A stretch of 64,000 nt of DNA from CAIVVT01 sp963757265 (GTDB taxonomy: Bacteria; Acidobacteriota; Terriglobia; Bryobacterales; Bryobacteraceae), in assembly GCA_963757265.1 (NCBI GenBank), contig CAVWRA010000006.1, forward strand, positions 1-64,000. Direction: 5' to 3'. Shown here piece after piece: positions 7,193 through 15,811 of this stretch. Made by a program: the position numbers and the translations under genes. Position 1 is the first letter of the stretch, and each line of letters starts with the position of its first letter. Under the pieces are notes generated by a model. It was given only the letters and a program-made list of their open reading frames with translations, was not told where the DNA came from and searched no databases.

Positions 7193-9289
7193 ATGCCCTC
7201 GGCGACAAAGCAGAAAGTCACCCCGCCGGCGGTCATTTCCTTCCATGATCCGGCGCTGTTTGTGAACCGTGAGCTGAGCTTCCTCGAGTTCCAGCGCCGC
7301 GTCCTTGAGGAGGCCCAGGATCCCTCCCATCCGCTCCTGGAACGCGCCAAGTTCCTTTCGATTCTGGGATCGAACCTCGACGAGTTTTTCATGGTCCGCG
7401 TCGCCGGCCTGTTCAATCAGATCGAATCCGGATCGCAGGACTCCGGTCCCGACGGCCTGACGCCCACGCAGCAGCTCGACGCCATCCGCACGGTCGTTGA
7501 ACAGTTGCTGGCCGACGCCTACGCCTGCCTGCGCGGCCTGCTCGCCGAACTGGCGGCTCACGGGATCTTCATCCGCGATTTCGAGCAGTTGGCCGAGGAC
7601 CAGAAAGCCGCCGCGAACCGCTACTTCGAGGAGACGCTGTTCCCCGTCCTTACGCCCCTGGCCGTCGATCCCAGCCGTCCGTTCCCGCACATCTCCAATC
7701 TCAGTCTCAACCTCTCGGTCCTCATCCGCGACGAGGAGGGCGAGGAGCACTTCGCGCGCATCAAGGTGCCGCCGACTCTGCCCCAGTTGGTCCCCTTGCA
7801 GAAGCCCGTCCGGCGGCGCAACGGCAAGGAGGTGACGTTCGTCTGGGTCGAGCAGCTCATCCGCGCCAACCTCGCCCGCCTCTTCCCCGGCATGGAGGTG
7901 CTCGAAAGCCACCTCTTCTACATCACCCGCGACGCCGAAATGGCCATTCAGGAGATTGAAGCCGACGATCTGCTGGAGACCATCGAGGAGGGCGTCAGCC
8001 AGCGGCGCTTCAACTCCGTCGTGCGCATGGACGTCAACGAGGGCACGCCCAACTCCCTGCTCGACGTGCTGAAGGAGAACTTCGAGATCGACGACAGCGA
8101 AATCTACCGTCTGCCCGGCCCGCTCGCGCTCAGCCGACTGCGGGCCCTTTCCTCCGTCGATCGCCCCGAGCTGAAGGATCAGTCCTTCACCCCTGCACCG
8201 CTGCGCCAGCAGCAGGAGGGCGAGGACCTGTTCGCCGCCATCCGCCGCGGCGACATCCTGCTGCACCACCCCTTCGACAGCTTCCAGCCGGTGGTCAACT
8301 TCCTGCGCGCCGCGGCCCGCGATCCCGACGTGCTGGCCATCAAGATGACGCTGTATCGCACGGGCCGCAATTCGCCCGTGGTCGAGGCGCTGCTGGAAGC
8401 CAACGAGGAGGGCAAGCAGGTCGCAGTCGTGGTCGAGTTGAAGGCCCGTTTCGACGAGGAGAGCAACATCGAGTGGGCCCGCAAACTGGAGCGCGAGGGC
8501 GTCCACGTCGTCTACGGCCTGGTGGGCCTGAAGGTCCACGCCAAGGTCGCGTTGGTGGTCCGCCGCGAAGGCAGCGTGATCCGCCGCTATACCCACCTCT
8601 CCACCGGCAACTACAACGCTGTCACGGCGCACCTGTACACCGACATCGGCTTGTTCACCGCCGACCCGCAAATCGGCGAGGAGGCCTCGCATCTGTTCAA
8701 CAAGCTGACCGGATACTCGGCCAAGGTGGATTACGAGAAGCTGCTGGTGGCGCCGGTCAACCTGCGCCGCCGCATCGAGCAGATGATCTCCCGCGAGATC
8801 GAACACGCCAAGGCCGGCCGCGAGGCGCGGATTATCATGAAGGTCAATTCGCTGGTCGATCCGCGCATCATCCGGCTGCTGTACGCCGCTTCCTGCGCCG
8901 GCGTGCAGATCGATCTGCTGGCGCGCGGCATCTGCTGCCTGCGACCGGGTTTACCTCTCGTCAGCGAGAACATCCGCGTCACCAGCATTGTCGGCCGGTT
9001 CCTCGAGCACAGCCGCATTTTCTACTTCAAGAACGGCGGCGAGGAGGAGATTTACCTGGGCTCGGCCGACATGATGCCACGCAACATCAACCGCCGCGTC
9101 GAGACGATCTTTCCGGTCGCCAAGCCCTCGCTGGTGCGCCAGATCCGCGACCGCATCCTGGCGGTCTACCTGCAAGACAACGTCAAGGCACGCCGCATGA
9201 ACCCCGACGGAACCTATACGCGCCTCCAACCGGGCAGAAATCAGCGCCCGATAAACGCGCAGATCTCGCTGCTGCGAGTCCGCCGCTAG
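7193..9289 (+). CDS. ppk1: Polyphosphate kinase 1
   Basis: Reversibly transfers the gamma-phosphate of ATP to inorganic polyphosphate. 698 aa, normal size. The N domain begins FVNRELSFLEFQRRVLEEA and includes FLSILGSNLDEFFMVR. The head domain follows. The two phospholipase-D-like catalytic domains contain YTHLSTGNYNAVTAHLYTD with the autophosphorylated His (about residue 467) and GRFLEHSRIFYFKNGGEEEI with the second His (about residue 606). Further conserved segments are AIKMTLYRTGRNSPVVEAL and EIYLGSADMMPRNINRRVE. The ATG at 7193 was chosen because family homology begins about 30 residues later; upstream in-frame sequence is the hydrolase gene in another frame. Last gene of the + strand string. 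Confidence 0.96.
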   Translation: MPSATKQKVTPPAVISFHDPALFVNRELSFLEFQRRVLEEAQDPSHPLLERAKFLSILGSNLDEFFMVRVAGLFNQIESGSQDSGPDGLTPTQQLDAIRTVVEQLLADAYACLRGLLAELAAHGIFIRDFEQLAEDQKAAANRYFEETLFPVLTPLAVDPSRPFPHISNLSLNLSVLIRDEEGEEHFARIKVPPTLPQLVPLQKPVRRRNGKEVTFVWVEQLIRANLARLFPGMEVLESHLFYITRDAEMAIQEIEADDLLETIEEGVSQRRFNSVVRMDVNEGTPNSLLDVLKENFEIDDSEIYRLPGPLALSRLRALSSVDRPELKDQSFTPAPLRQQQEGEDLFAAIRRGDILLHHPFDSFQPVVNFLRAAARDPDVLAIKMTLYRTGRNSPVVEALLEANEEGKQVAVVVELKARFDEESNIEWARKLEREGVHVVYGLVGLKVHAKVALVVRREGSVIRRYTHLSTGNYNAVTAHLYTDIGLFTADPQIGEEASHLFNKLTGYSAKVDYEKLLVAPVNLRRRIEQMISREIEHAKAGREARIIMKVNSLVDPRIIRLLYAASCAGVQIDLLARGICCLRPGLPLVSENIRVTSIVGRFLEHSRIFYFKNGGEEEIYLGSADMMPRNINRRVETIFPVAKPSLVRQIRDRILAVYLQDNVKARRMNPDGTYTRLQPGRNQRPINAQISLLRVRR

Positions 9290-9335
9290 CGGCCAGTCTC
9301 GAAAGTCTACTCTGCGACCGGCGGGAGCGGCTCCA

Positions 9336-10184
9336 TCAGCCACCCGCCCGTGCCAGTTCGAGCGCGCCCGTCAGAGCCGGCAACGGCAGCTGCGGAGGCA
9401 CGACTTCTGGCAGCGGCAGGTACCCATTCGCCAGTCGCGCCAGCTCCTGGCGGATCATCGGAAACAGCTCCGCCTGCTGCATCACGCCGCCGCCCAGCAC
9501 GATCCGCTGCGGCGACAGGAAGCAGGCCAGCGTGAAACAGGCCTGGGCCAGGTAATGCGCCTCCAGCCGCCACGCCGCGTGGCCGGCCGGCAGCGTCTCC
9601 GCCCGCCGGCCCCACCGCGCCTGCAGCGCCGGCCCGCTCGCCACCCCCTCCAGGCATCCGCCGTGGAACGGGCACACGCCGCTAAAATCCTCCGGCTCGT
9701 CCGTGTGCCGCCGCACCAGGAGGTGCCCCATTTCCGGATGCATCAGCCCGTGCAGCGTCCGCCCATGCACTACCGCGCCGCCGCCGATGCCCGTGCCCAC
9801 GGTGATGTAGACGAAGCTCTCCAGCCCGCGCCCCGCGCCGTACAGCGACTCGCCGAAAGCCGCCGCGCCGACGTCAGTGTCGAGCTCGACCCGCACCCCT
9901 AGCGCCTGCTCGAGCGTCCCCGCCAGAGGATAGCCCTGCCAGGGCAGCTTGGGCGTTTTCCCGATCGCGCGGCGCGCGAAATCCACGGGTCCGAACGACG
10001 CCACGCCGATCCCCTGGAGCGGCCCCTGCCGCCGGAAATACCCGATGACAGCCTCCATCGTCTCGGCCGGCTGCGCCGAGGTCGTGATCCGCTCCACCTG
10101 CCGCGGCTCAGCCGGGTCCGTCCCCACCGCCACCAGGAACTTAGTCCCGCCGCCCTCTACCGCGCCGTATAATTGGTCGTTCAT
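9336..10184 (-). CDS. ROK-family sugar kinase (fructokinase type)
   Basis: 282 aa. ATP-binding motif GAVEGGGTKFLVAVG at the N-terminus (the EGGGTK form is typical of fructokinase-like ROK members), sugar-binding VELDTDVGAAAFGE, the glycine loop GTGIGGGAVVHG, and a zinc-site segment CPFHGGCLEGVASGPA with Cys and His as in the ROK fold. It would phosphorylate a hexose, probably fructose, in the cytoplasm; the exact sugar is inferred. The start ATG at 10184 is supported by GGAGGG 5-6 bases upstream. The reading frame is open for another 56 codons upstream, but that stretch contains a dispersed repeat and lacks family similarity. It ends about 45 bp from the end of ppk1 on the other strand, so the two are convergent. 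Confidence 0.88.
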   Translation of the reverse strand: MNDQLYGAVEGGGTKFLVAVGTDPAEPRQVERITTSAQPAETMEAVIGYFRRQGPLQGIGVASFGPVDFARRAIGKTPKLPWQGYPLAGTLEQALGVRVELDTDVGAAAFGESLYGAGRGLESFVYITVGTGIGGGAVVHGRTLHGLMHPEMGHLLVRRHTDEPEDFSGVCPFHGGCLEGVASGPALQARWGRRAETLPAGHAAWRLEAHYLAQACFTLACFLSPQRIVLGGGVMQQAELFPMIRQELARLANGYLPLPEVVPPQLPLPALTGALELARAGG

Positions 10185-10266
10185 CGGCCCTCCGCACCTT
10201 CCAGACACTGCGATTCTATCCTGCCAACACCGCGTTGCAGCGGGACACGCCGCAGCGCGAGATTGT

Positions 10267-10292
10267 GGTGTTTTGACGGCGAAATCGTGCTC
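10267..10292 (-). repeat. Dispersed 26-bp repeat, copy 1
   Basis: The minus strand here matches positions 54707-54732 of the plus strand at 23 of 26 bases, including a shared AAAACACC end. It lies in the 143-bp gap upstream of the ROK kinase. The two copies are 44 kb apart in unrelated gene contexts, which suggests a small dispersed element. Confidence 0.5.
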
Positions 10293-10327
10293 AGCGCCTG
10301 GCGTTGTCACGGTACCGCGTCCGCTTC

Positions 10328-11641
10328 TCACCGTTTCCCGGATCGTTTCCACGCCCGCTGCACAGCATCGAGCACGCGCTGCTCCGCCTCGCCGGTGAAC
10401 GGTCCCGGATGGCCGTATTCCATCATGCGCTGAGCTTCCCCGGCGCGCGGTTGCACCGCGCCGGAGACCACCGCGGAGCCGTCATTGCAGTTATCAGCTA
10501 CAACTATCTCATTATGATTCAATAACTTACGGATCTTCCGAGCGGCCTCAGCCGCAACCTCTCCGCCCAGCCCCACAAACGCGAAGCCCTCATCGAAGCG
10601 CACCACCTGCACCGGATACGGCAATTGCCGCGGCTCATTCCGCGCCTCGTATGCCGTCAACATGCGCCGTCCCCGGCGCGCCGCCGGATCGTCAGGCCCG
10701 GCCGCCTCCCGTTCGAACTGCTCCTTCGTATGGGCAACAAAAGGCAGGGCAGTTTCGATGAGCGCCGACCTCAGCCGGCCGCTGGCCTGCTGCATCGGCC
10801 CCTTCAGCGCCTGGTCCACCCGCGCCGCCATTTCGGCCCCGCTCCGCTGGGCCGCCTCTTCCTCGCTACCCGCCGTTTCGGCCGCCGAGGCTCCGCACAG
10901 CCGCAGGTTCAGCGCCACCGATCCCTTGTACTCCTTCTCCAAGGCCGCTTCGGCCGCCCCTGCCGCGTCGCCGCTGATCGCCCAGAAGCCGTCTCCGATC
11001 ACTGGGTTACCCGTACTCGTGCCAAACAGCACCGCGATCAATCCGCCCTTCGGGCTCAGCACCCGCACCACTGCCAGATCCTGCGAATCCCGGCCGTGCT
11101 GCTGCTCGGCCTCCTTGCTCCTCTTGCTCTTGAGGCCTGCTCCACCCCAAGCGAAATCCACACGCGCCGGTTTCAAGTCCCCGATCGCGGCTCCCGCGGC
11201 ATCGGCGAGGTAGTGGACCAGCGTCTCGGCGTATTGCTCGATGGTCTTCGCCTCGGACCCGCTTTCGGGCTCCAGCACCGGCTGCAAGCCCTTGATCAGC
11301 GGTGCGTTGTGCGTTCCGGTGGCGGTGAAGAGGATCTGCCCGCGCTCAAGAGTGTGGGCCTTCATGATCTCCACCGCGGCGCGCTCCGTCAGGCTCCGCG
11401 GCAACCCCAGCAGGTCGGTCGTTATGATCACCGCCCGACCGTCCGCGCCGTCGTCCAGCGCCAGCGCACGGGCGTAAATCTGGCTTGCCACGCCCGCGCT
11501 CACCGCGTCCCGCCCGCCCAGCCGGATTGACGTCCGGGGCGTGATGGACACCCGCGCCGCGCCGGCCCGCAATTCGGCCCGGAGAAGAGGGGCCAGGGAC
11601 GCCAGCGCGCCGATCAAAACCACGCAACAACGCCGTTGCAT
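10328..11641 (-). CDS. Secreted neutral/alkaline ceramidase-like protein
   Basis: 437 aa with an N-terminal signal peptide (hydrophobic residues 6-21, cleavage near LLRAEL). The mature start LRAGAARVSITPRTSIRLGG, the ALALDDG strand, VIITTDLLGLP and FTATGTHNAPLI follow the N-terminal domain of non-lysosomal neutral ceramidases, where the THxxP His helps bind zinc. It is shorter than classical ceramidases (about 650 aa) and lacks their C-terminal immunoglobulin-like domain. Such short versions are frequent in Acidobacteria and Planctomycetes and their substrate is not known, so ceramide cleavage is a family-based guess. It stands alone on the minus strand; 143 bp separate it from the ROK kinase downstream. 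Confidence 0.7.
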   Translation of the reverse strand: MQRRCCVVLIGALASLAPLLRAELRAGAARVSITPRTSIRLGGRDAVSAGVASQIYARALALDDGADGRAVIITTDLLGLPRSLTERAAVEIMKAHTLERGQILFTATGTHNAPLIKGLQPVLEPESGSEAKTIEQYAETLVHYLADAAGAAIGDLKPARVDFAWGGAGLKSKRSKEAEQQHGRDSQDLAVVRVLSPKGGLIAVLFGTSTGNPVIGDGFWAISGDAAGAAEAALEKEYKGSVALNLRLCGASAAETAGSEEEAAQRSGAEMAARVDQALKGPMQQASGRLRSALIETALPFVAHTKEQFEREAAGPDDPAARRGRRMLTAYEARNEPRQLPYPVQVVRFDEGFAFVGLGGEVAAEAARKIRKLLNHNEIVVADNCNDGSAVVSGAVQPRAGEAQRMMEYGHPGPFTGEAEQRVLDAVQRAWKRSGKR

Positions 11642-11734
11642 CGCACTGTCAGCCTACACCAGTGGCAGGCCGCAGTGAAGGCGAGAACATCCAAGCCACC
11701 GCTCGTCGGCGCGCCACGCCGGCCCTTCGCGACA

Positions 11735-11826
11735 CGACGCTACACTTTTCAACACTTTTCGACACTTTTCGACGAATCCGCAAGTGCGCGGAGCGCGCCA
11801 CGGATTTGTAGGAACAAAGCCAAATT
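11735..11826. repeat. Phased ACACTTTT repeat block, copy 1
   Basis: Begins CGACGCTACACTTTTC and has T4 tracts at 11746-11749, 11756-11759 and 11766-11769, exactly 10 bp apart, then a GTCGAATC-like stretch, and ends GGAACAAAGCCAAATT. The order of parts is shared with 11911-12006. Confidence 0.55.
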
Positions 11827-11910
11827 CCAGATAATCCATTTATAATCAGTTAGTTACTACAGATTTCAGCGCTCGACGAAGAGCTGGGGCGCAACGCGCG
11901 GCGGGCGTAG

Positions 11911-12006
11911 CGACGCTACACTTTTCTACACTTCGCTACACTCGCGCTACAGTGGCGTCGAATCGGCCGACGTGCGAAAAACAAAAAGTGAGGAACAAAG
12001 CCAATT
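11911..12006. repeat. Phased CTACACTT repeat block, copy 2
   Basis: Begins CGACGCTACACTTTTC, the same 16 bases as copy 1. It then has CTACAC units every 10-11 bp (four units, the last CTACAG), a GTCGAATCGG stretch, and ends GGAACAAAGCCAATT. Its end overlaps the start of the 173-bp dispersed repeat. Confidence 0.55.
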
Positions 12007-12147
12007 GTCAACTTTTCTTTTTAGAATGATCGACTTGAAATGGCTATCCTGCGATTTCTTTTCTCTACATGTTCGATTTTTCAAAGAACAGAGATAGCGG
12101 GCCGCAAGGGCGAGCTCTCACCCCAGCTTAGACCCGGGTGTCAAGCG
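11975..12147. repeat. 173-bp dispersed repeat, copy A
   Basis: Aligns over its whole length with 44830-45001 (172 bp). By eye the first 50 bases match at 36 of 50. Fully conserved islands include AATGATCGACTTGA, CGATTTC, TCAAAGAAC and TGTCAAGCG. Both copies are intergenic and non-coding. No terminal inverted repeats or target duplication could be assigned. Confidence 0.65.
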
Positions 12148-12228
12148 GAATTCGGCTGTTGCGGAAGTTGCGTGGTCGGAGACAAGAGCCGGTTGGAAAG
12201 CCGGCTGCGGCGCAGCCGGGCGGCGCTA

Positions 12229-14952
12229 TTAGGGCTGATGTTGTTGGCGCAGGAAGGCCGGCGAGTCCATTTGGACCGAGGGCTGCGGATCGTCAGGATC
12301 CTTGGCCTTTTCGGGCACGAACACGTCGGGATCGGGCCGCAGCGCGGTGTAGGGCGTGAAATCGGGCTCGGAAGCAAAGCAATCGGCCAAGTCGGCGGCA
12401 GTGGCGTCGTAGAGATTCAAGGGCGGCAGGCCCAACAGGCGGAAGACGGTGCGCAGCAGGCCCGGAAAGCTGGAGTTGGTGTGAGCGACGTAGCCCGGGC
12501 GTGCGTACGGCGAGAGCGCCAGCAGCACGGTACGGTGGGAATCGACGTGGTCCACGCCGCCTTGGGCGTCGTCCTCGGTCACGAAGACGGCCATTTGCTT
12601 CCACCATCGGGAGTGCGTCAGGTACTCCATGATGCGACCCAGCGCGTAGTCGTTATCGGCGACGTAGGAGGCGGCGAAGGGGAAGCCGTCGGTGGGGCGC
12701 GGCTTGGCCATGTGGTCATTGGGCAGATGGATATAGATGAAGCGCGGCAGGTCCGTGCCGGGCTGGTTGTAGAGATGCTCCAGTTCGGCGATCAACTGCG
12801 TGGCGCGGTACTGGTCGGGGATGTTCATGTTGAACTGCGGATAGCCGCGCGAGGAATTGCGGTACAACGGTTCGGGCATCGGCACGTTGACCAGGTAGCG
12901 CGCGCCGGTGGGCTTCTCGCCGGGCTCCTCCTCGACTCCGGCCAGCTCGAAGCCTTCGCCGAAGTTGCGGAAACTGACGCCCTGGCGGTCCAGATGGTGC
13001 CACAGCGCACCGGCCTCGAGCTGCTCCTCGGGGTGCAGGCTGGAGTTCGATTCCGCGTTGGATAGGCGACCGGGCGCGGTGGTGGGGAAACGGAAATCCT
13101 TCTGGCCGCCGTAGGCCGCCATCAGCGAGCTCTCGGTCCAGGCGTTGGGATAGGAGCCGACGAGCCAGTGGTGGCCGTCCACGCTGACCTCGGAATCGGC
13201 GTAGAAGTTGTCGCTCATGGCGTAACGGCGGGCCAGCGCCTGGTGGTTGGGCGTGAGGTTGTAGGAGCGCTTCCCGGCGCGGGCCTTGAGTGAGCCGGGC
13301 TCGTACCACAGCCAGCCGCCGGGGCCGAGGCGGGCGAGGTCGGGAGCGCCGTTGACGGGGCCGTTGGCGGCGCTGGTGCTGGCGCCGAAGACCTCGTCGA
13401 AAGTGCGGTTCTCCTTCACGATCAGAACTACGTGACGGATGGCGGCGGGCAGCGCGGACGGCTCGAGCCGGCGCGGCAGGAAGCCGCCCAGGGCGTAAAC
13501 GCGCTCGGTCAGCATGGGCATGAGGTGCGGCAGGGGCATGTCGAAGACGGTCAGCATGCCGGTGCGCATCTCGCCCTGGAAACTGCGCTCGATGGGCGCC
13601 ATGCGCGTGGCATTGGGGCCCGTGCCGAGGCCCTTGGCGTTGGCCACGAAGACACGGCCGCGGTCCAGCGCGATGGAGGAGGGAAACCACCCCGCGGGCA
13701 GATGGGCGTCGAGCCGGCTGGTGGTCAGATTGACCACGCCGACGGCGTTGATGCCGGCCTCGGCGACAAGCAACCGGCCGTTGATCAGATCGAGGGTCAG
13801 GCCGACAGGCATGATGCCGCGGAAGTTCTCCAAGCCGGGAATGCGCAGCGGAATCTGCTCGCGGACCGATAGCGTTATCGCGTCAACAACGGAGATCGTG
13901 TCCTGATTGCCGTTGGCGACGTAGATCGCAGCCGGGCTGGCGGCGACGCCGGTGGGGCCGCTGCCACCCATGCTGTTCGGCCCGAAGGGTTGCCCGGTGC
14001 GGACCAGAGCTTCCAGGCGGGCAGTGGCGGGATCGGAGACATCGATCACGCTCAGCGAATTCGATTGGGGCGCGTTGGGGTCGCCCAGACCGGGGACCGC
14101 GACCGGGCCCGCCCAGGTCGGCACGCTCACGCCTTCCCAAGCCTCTTTTGACGGAAAGCCGAAAGCCGGGAAGGGGATGGAGGTGGTTTGCGGATGCCGG
14201 GGGTCGGCGCCGGGAATGGCGCTGTATTGGAACATGCCGGTGTTGGTGACGTACAGGCGCAGGCGATCGGGCGAGAGCGCGAGACGGAACGGCAGGCGGC
14301 CGGTGATGACGCTGGAGACGAGCTTCTGAGTGCGTGTATTGAAGATGGCCACGCGGAAGTTGGCCTGATCGACGACGTATAGCAGACGGCGGGCCGGATC
14401 ATAGGCCAGGTCGCCGGAAAAGCTGTCGTGCCACGGTCCCTGGTTGAGCTGCAGGAGGTTGAGCAGGCGGCCCGAGGGCAGCGCCACCTCGCGGACGCGT
14501 CCGCTGTTGCCTTCCGAGGCGAATAAGTGGCGGTCGGTTTCAAACGCCAGCCCCATGAAGACGCTGCGCCAGTCGTCATCGTCGCGGCCGGATTCGCTCT
14601 TGTCTTCCGGGCGCAGCTTGGCGCGAAGCTGCAGGACCTGCCAGGTGTCGGAGGTCATGTCCAGGACGGTCAGCGAGAAGCGGTCCGGGCCACCGTTGGC
14701 GGTGACGGCCAGCTTGCCGTCGGGGCTGACGGCGATGCCGAAGGCGCCCGGACCGGTCTGGAAGGAACGCCCCAGCGGGTCAACCATGCGGCCGCCGGGG
14801 AGCACGCTCTCGGCCCCGGGGCGGCGCGCGGCGGGGCGCGCTCCGGCCGGCGGGCGGAATTCCCTGGCCGGCGGGGGCAGAGGCGGGACCGCGGGCAGCG
14901 TGGCCAGCAAGAAAGCTAGGATGAGAACGAAGCGGAGCATCGGGCGCGTCAT
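12229..14952 (-). CDS. YncE-like beta-propeller / alkaline-phosphatase-superfamily phosphoesterase fusion
   Basis: 907 aa exported protein with signal peptide at residues 5-22. Residues about 55-470 form a seven-bladed YncE/lactonase-like propeller (repeated patterns such as AFGIAVSPDGKLAVTANGG, RLALSPDRLRLYVTNTG, TGVAASPAAIYVANGNQDT). Residues about 495-890 are an acid-phosphatase/phospholipase C-like phosphoesterase: IRHVVLIVKENRTFDEVFG with the nucleophile region, DNFYADSEVSVDGHHWL, FIYIHLPNDHM, and VFVTEDDAQGGVDHVDSHR with metal-binding Asp and His. The fusion is known in soil bacteria; its substrate is unknown. Two ATGs, at 14952 and 14940, are possible. The 3' end abuts the repeat-rich gap. 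The NIPSNAP gene diverges from it 63 bp upstream. Confidence 0.85.
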   Translation of the reverse strand: MTRPMLRFVLILAFLLATLPAVPPLPPPAREFRPPAGARPAARRPGAESVLPGGRMVDPLGRSFQTGPGAFGIAVSPDGKLAVTANGGPDRFSLTVLDMTSDTWQVLQLRAKLRPEDKSESGRDDDDWRSVFMGLAFETDRHLFASEGNSGRVREVALPSGRLLNLLQLNQGPWHDSFSGDLAYDPARRLLYVVDQANFRVAIFNTRTQKLVSSVITGRLPFRLALSPDRLRLYVTNTGMFQYSAIPGADPRHPQTTSIPFPAFGFPSKEAWEGVSVPTWAGPVAVPGLGDPNAPQSNSLSVIDVSDPATARLEALVRTGQPFGPNSMGGSGPTGVAASPAAIYVANGNQDTISVVDAITLSVREQIPLRIPGLENFRGIMPVGLTLDLINGRLLVAEAGINAVGVVNLTTSRLDAHLPAGWFPSSIALDRGRVFVANAKGLGTGPNATRMAPIERSFQGEMRTGMLTVFDMPLPHLMPMLTERVYALGGFLPRRLEPSALPAAIRHVVLIVKENRTFDEVFGASTSAANGPVNGAPDLARLGPGGWLWYEPGSLKARAGKRSYNLTPNHQALARRYAMSDNFYADSEVSVDGHHWLVGSYPNAWTESSLMAAYGGQKDFRFPTTAPGRLSNAESNSSLHPEEQLEAGALWHHLDRQGVSFRNFGEGFELAGVEEEPGEKPTGARYLVNVPMPEPLYRNSSRGYPQFNMNIPDQYRATQLIAELEHLYNQPGTDLPRFIYIHLPNDHMAKPRPTDGFPFAASYVADNDYALGRIMEYLTHSRWWKQMAVFVTEDDAQGGVDHVDSHRTVLLALSPYARPGYVAHTNSSFPGLLRTVFRLLGLPPLNLYDATAADLADCFASEPDFTPYTALRPDPDVFVPEKAKDPDDPQPSVQMDSPAFLRQQHQP

Positions 14953-15015
14953 CTGGTCACAAGGGGCCCAAAAGAGATAGCGTGTCAGAGGAGCGGAGCG
15001 AAAGGCAAACCGGAG

Positions 15016-15795
15016 ATGACTCGAAGAACATTCTTAGGTGAAACGGGGGTAGCGGCGATGGGGATTCAGGTGCAGGAGACGTTCACGGCAAGCAGGCGTT
15101 ATTTTCTGCTGGAGAGCTACCTGCTGAAATCGGGGAACCAGGGTCCGCGGTTGGCGGCGTACCTGAAGGAAGCGCGGCTGGGGATGGCGGCGCGGCTGAA
15201 GACGCCGGCACCGGGGCTGATTCTGGAGGCGCTGGTAGCGGCGCACATGCCGCAGGTGCTGACGGTGAGCTGCTACGATTCGCTGTTGGAACTGGACCAG
15301 GCGAAGCGCGGGTGGCGCGAGGACCCGCAGGCGCGCGAGGCGTTGGCGCGCTGGGAGGCGGGGGACGAGGCGCCGTACGAGACGCGCAACGAGATCGTGC
15401 TGGTGTCGGCACCGTATTGTCCGGCCTTTCCTCCGGCCGCCGCCGATCCGGCGAAGCCGCCCCGCGTCTACGAGCTGCGGACCTACCATTCGCCCACCGA
15501 ACGGCAGTTGCAGGCGCTGCACGAGCGCTTTGCCGGCCCGGAGATCAAGATCTTCCAGCGCTCGGGCATCCACCCGGTGCTGTACAGCTCGACCTTCATC
15601 GGGCCGGACCAGCCGAACCTGACGTACCTGACGCCGTTCGACGACCTGGCGGCGCGGGAGAAGGCGTGGGCGGCGTTCGGCGCGGATCCGGAATGGGTGA
15701 AAGTGCGGGACGAGTCGATCGCGCGCAGCGGGCAGATTGCGAGCGTGATTCAGATCTCGCTGTTCAAGGCCGCGGCGTATTCGCCGGTGCGCTGA
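15016..15795 (+). CDS. NIPSNAP-family protein with partial Tat signal
   Basis: 259 aa. The N-terminus MTRRTFLGETGVAAMG contains the twin-arginine pattern TRRTFL, but the following hydrophobic stretch is short, so export is uncertain. Two ferredoxin-like NIPSNAP halves are visible: residues 28-95 (weak, FLLESYLLKSGNQGPRLAAY) and residues 148-255, which is typical (RVYELRTYHSPTERQLQALH, GIHPVLYSSTFIG, LTYLTPFDDLAAREKAWAAF, DPEWVKVRDES). The molecular role of NIPSNAP domains in bacteria is not settled. An AAAGG site lies about 9 bases before the ATG. It diverges from the phosphoesterase gene and converges on rseP. Confidence 0.8.
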   Translation: MTRRTFLGETGVAAMGIQVQETFTASRRYFLLESYLLKSGNQGPRLAAYLKEARLGMAARLKTPAPGLILEALVAAHMPQVLTVSCYDSLLELDQAKRGWREDPQAREALARWEAGDEAPYETRNEIVLVSAPYCPAFPPAAADPAKPPRVYELRTYHSPTERQLQALHERFAGPEIKIFQRSGIHPVLYSSTFIGPDQPNLTYLTPFDDLAAREKAWAAFGADPEWVKVRDESIARSGQIASVIQISLFKAAAYSPVR

Positions 15796-15811
15796 AACGC
15801 GTCCGGGGCCG

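Larger units (their letters stand above)
11642..12228. other. 587-bp repeat-rich gap without a gene
   Basis: No convincing coding region. The gap is AT-richer than its surroundings and is made of two related blocks of phased CTACACTT/ACACTTTT repeats (11735-11826 and 11911-12006) and one copy of a 173-bp dispersed repeat (11975-12147). Short open frames here look like debris, with residues resembling the start of the HTH/SEC-C protein encoded at 34108-34791. Confidence 0.6.
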
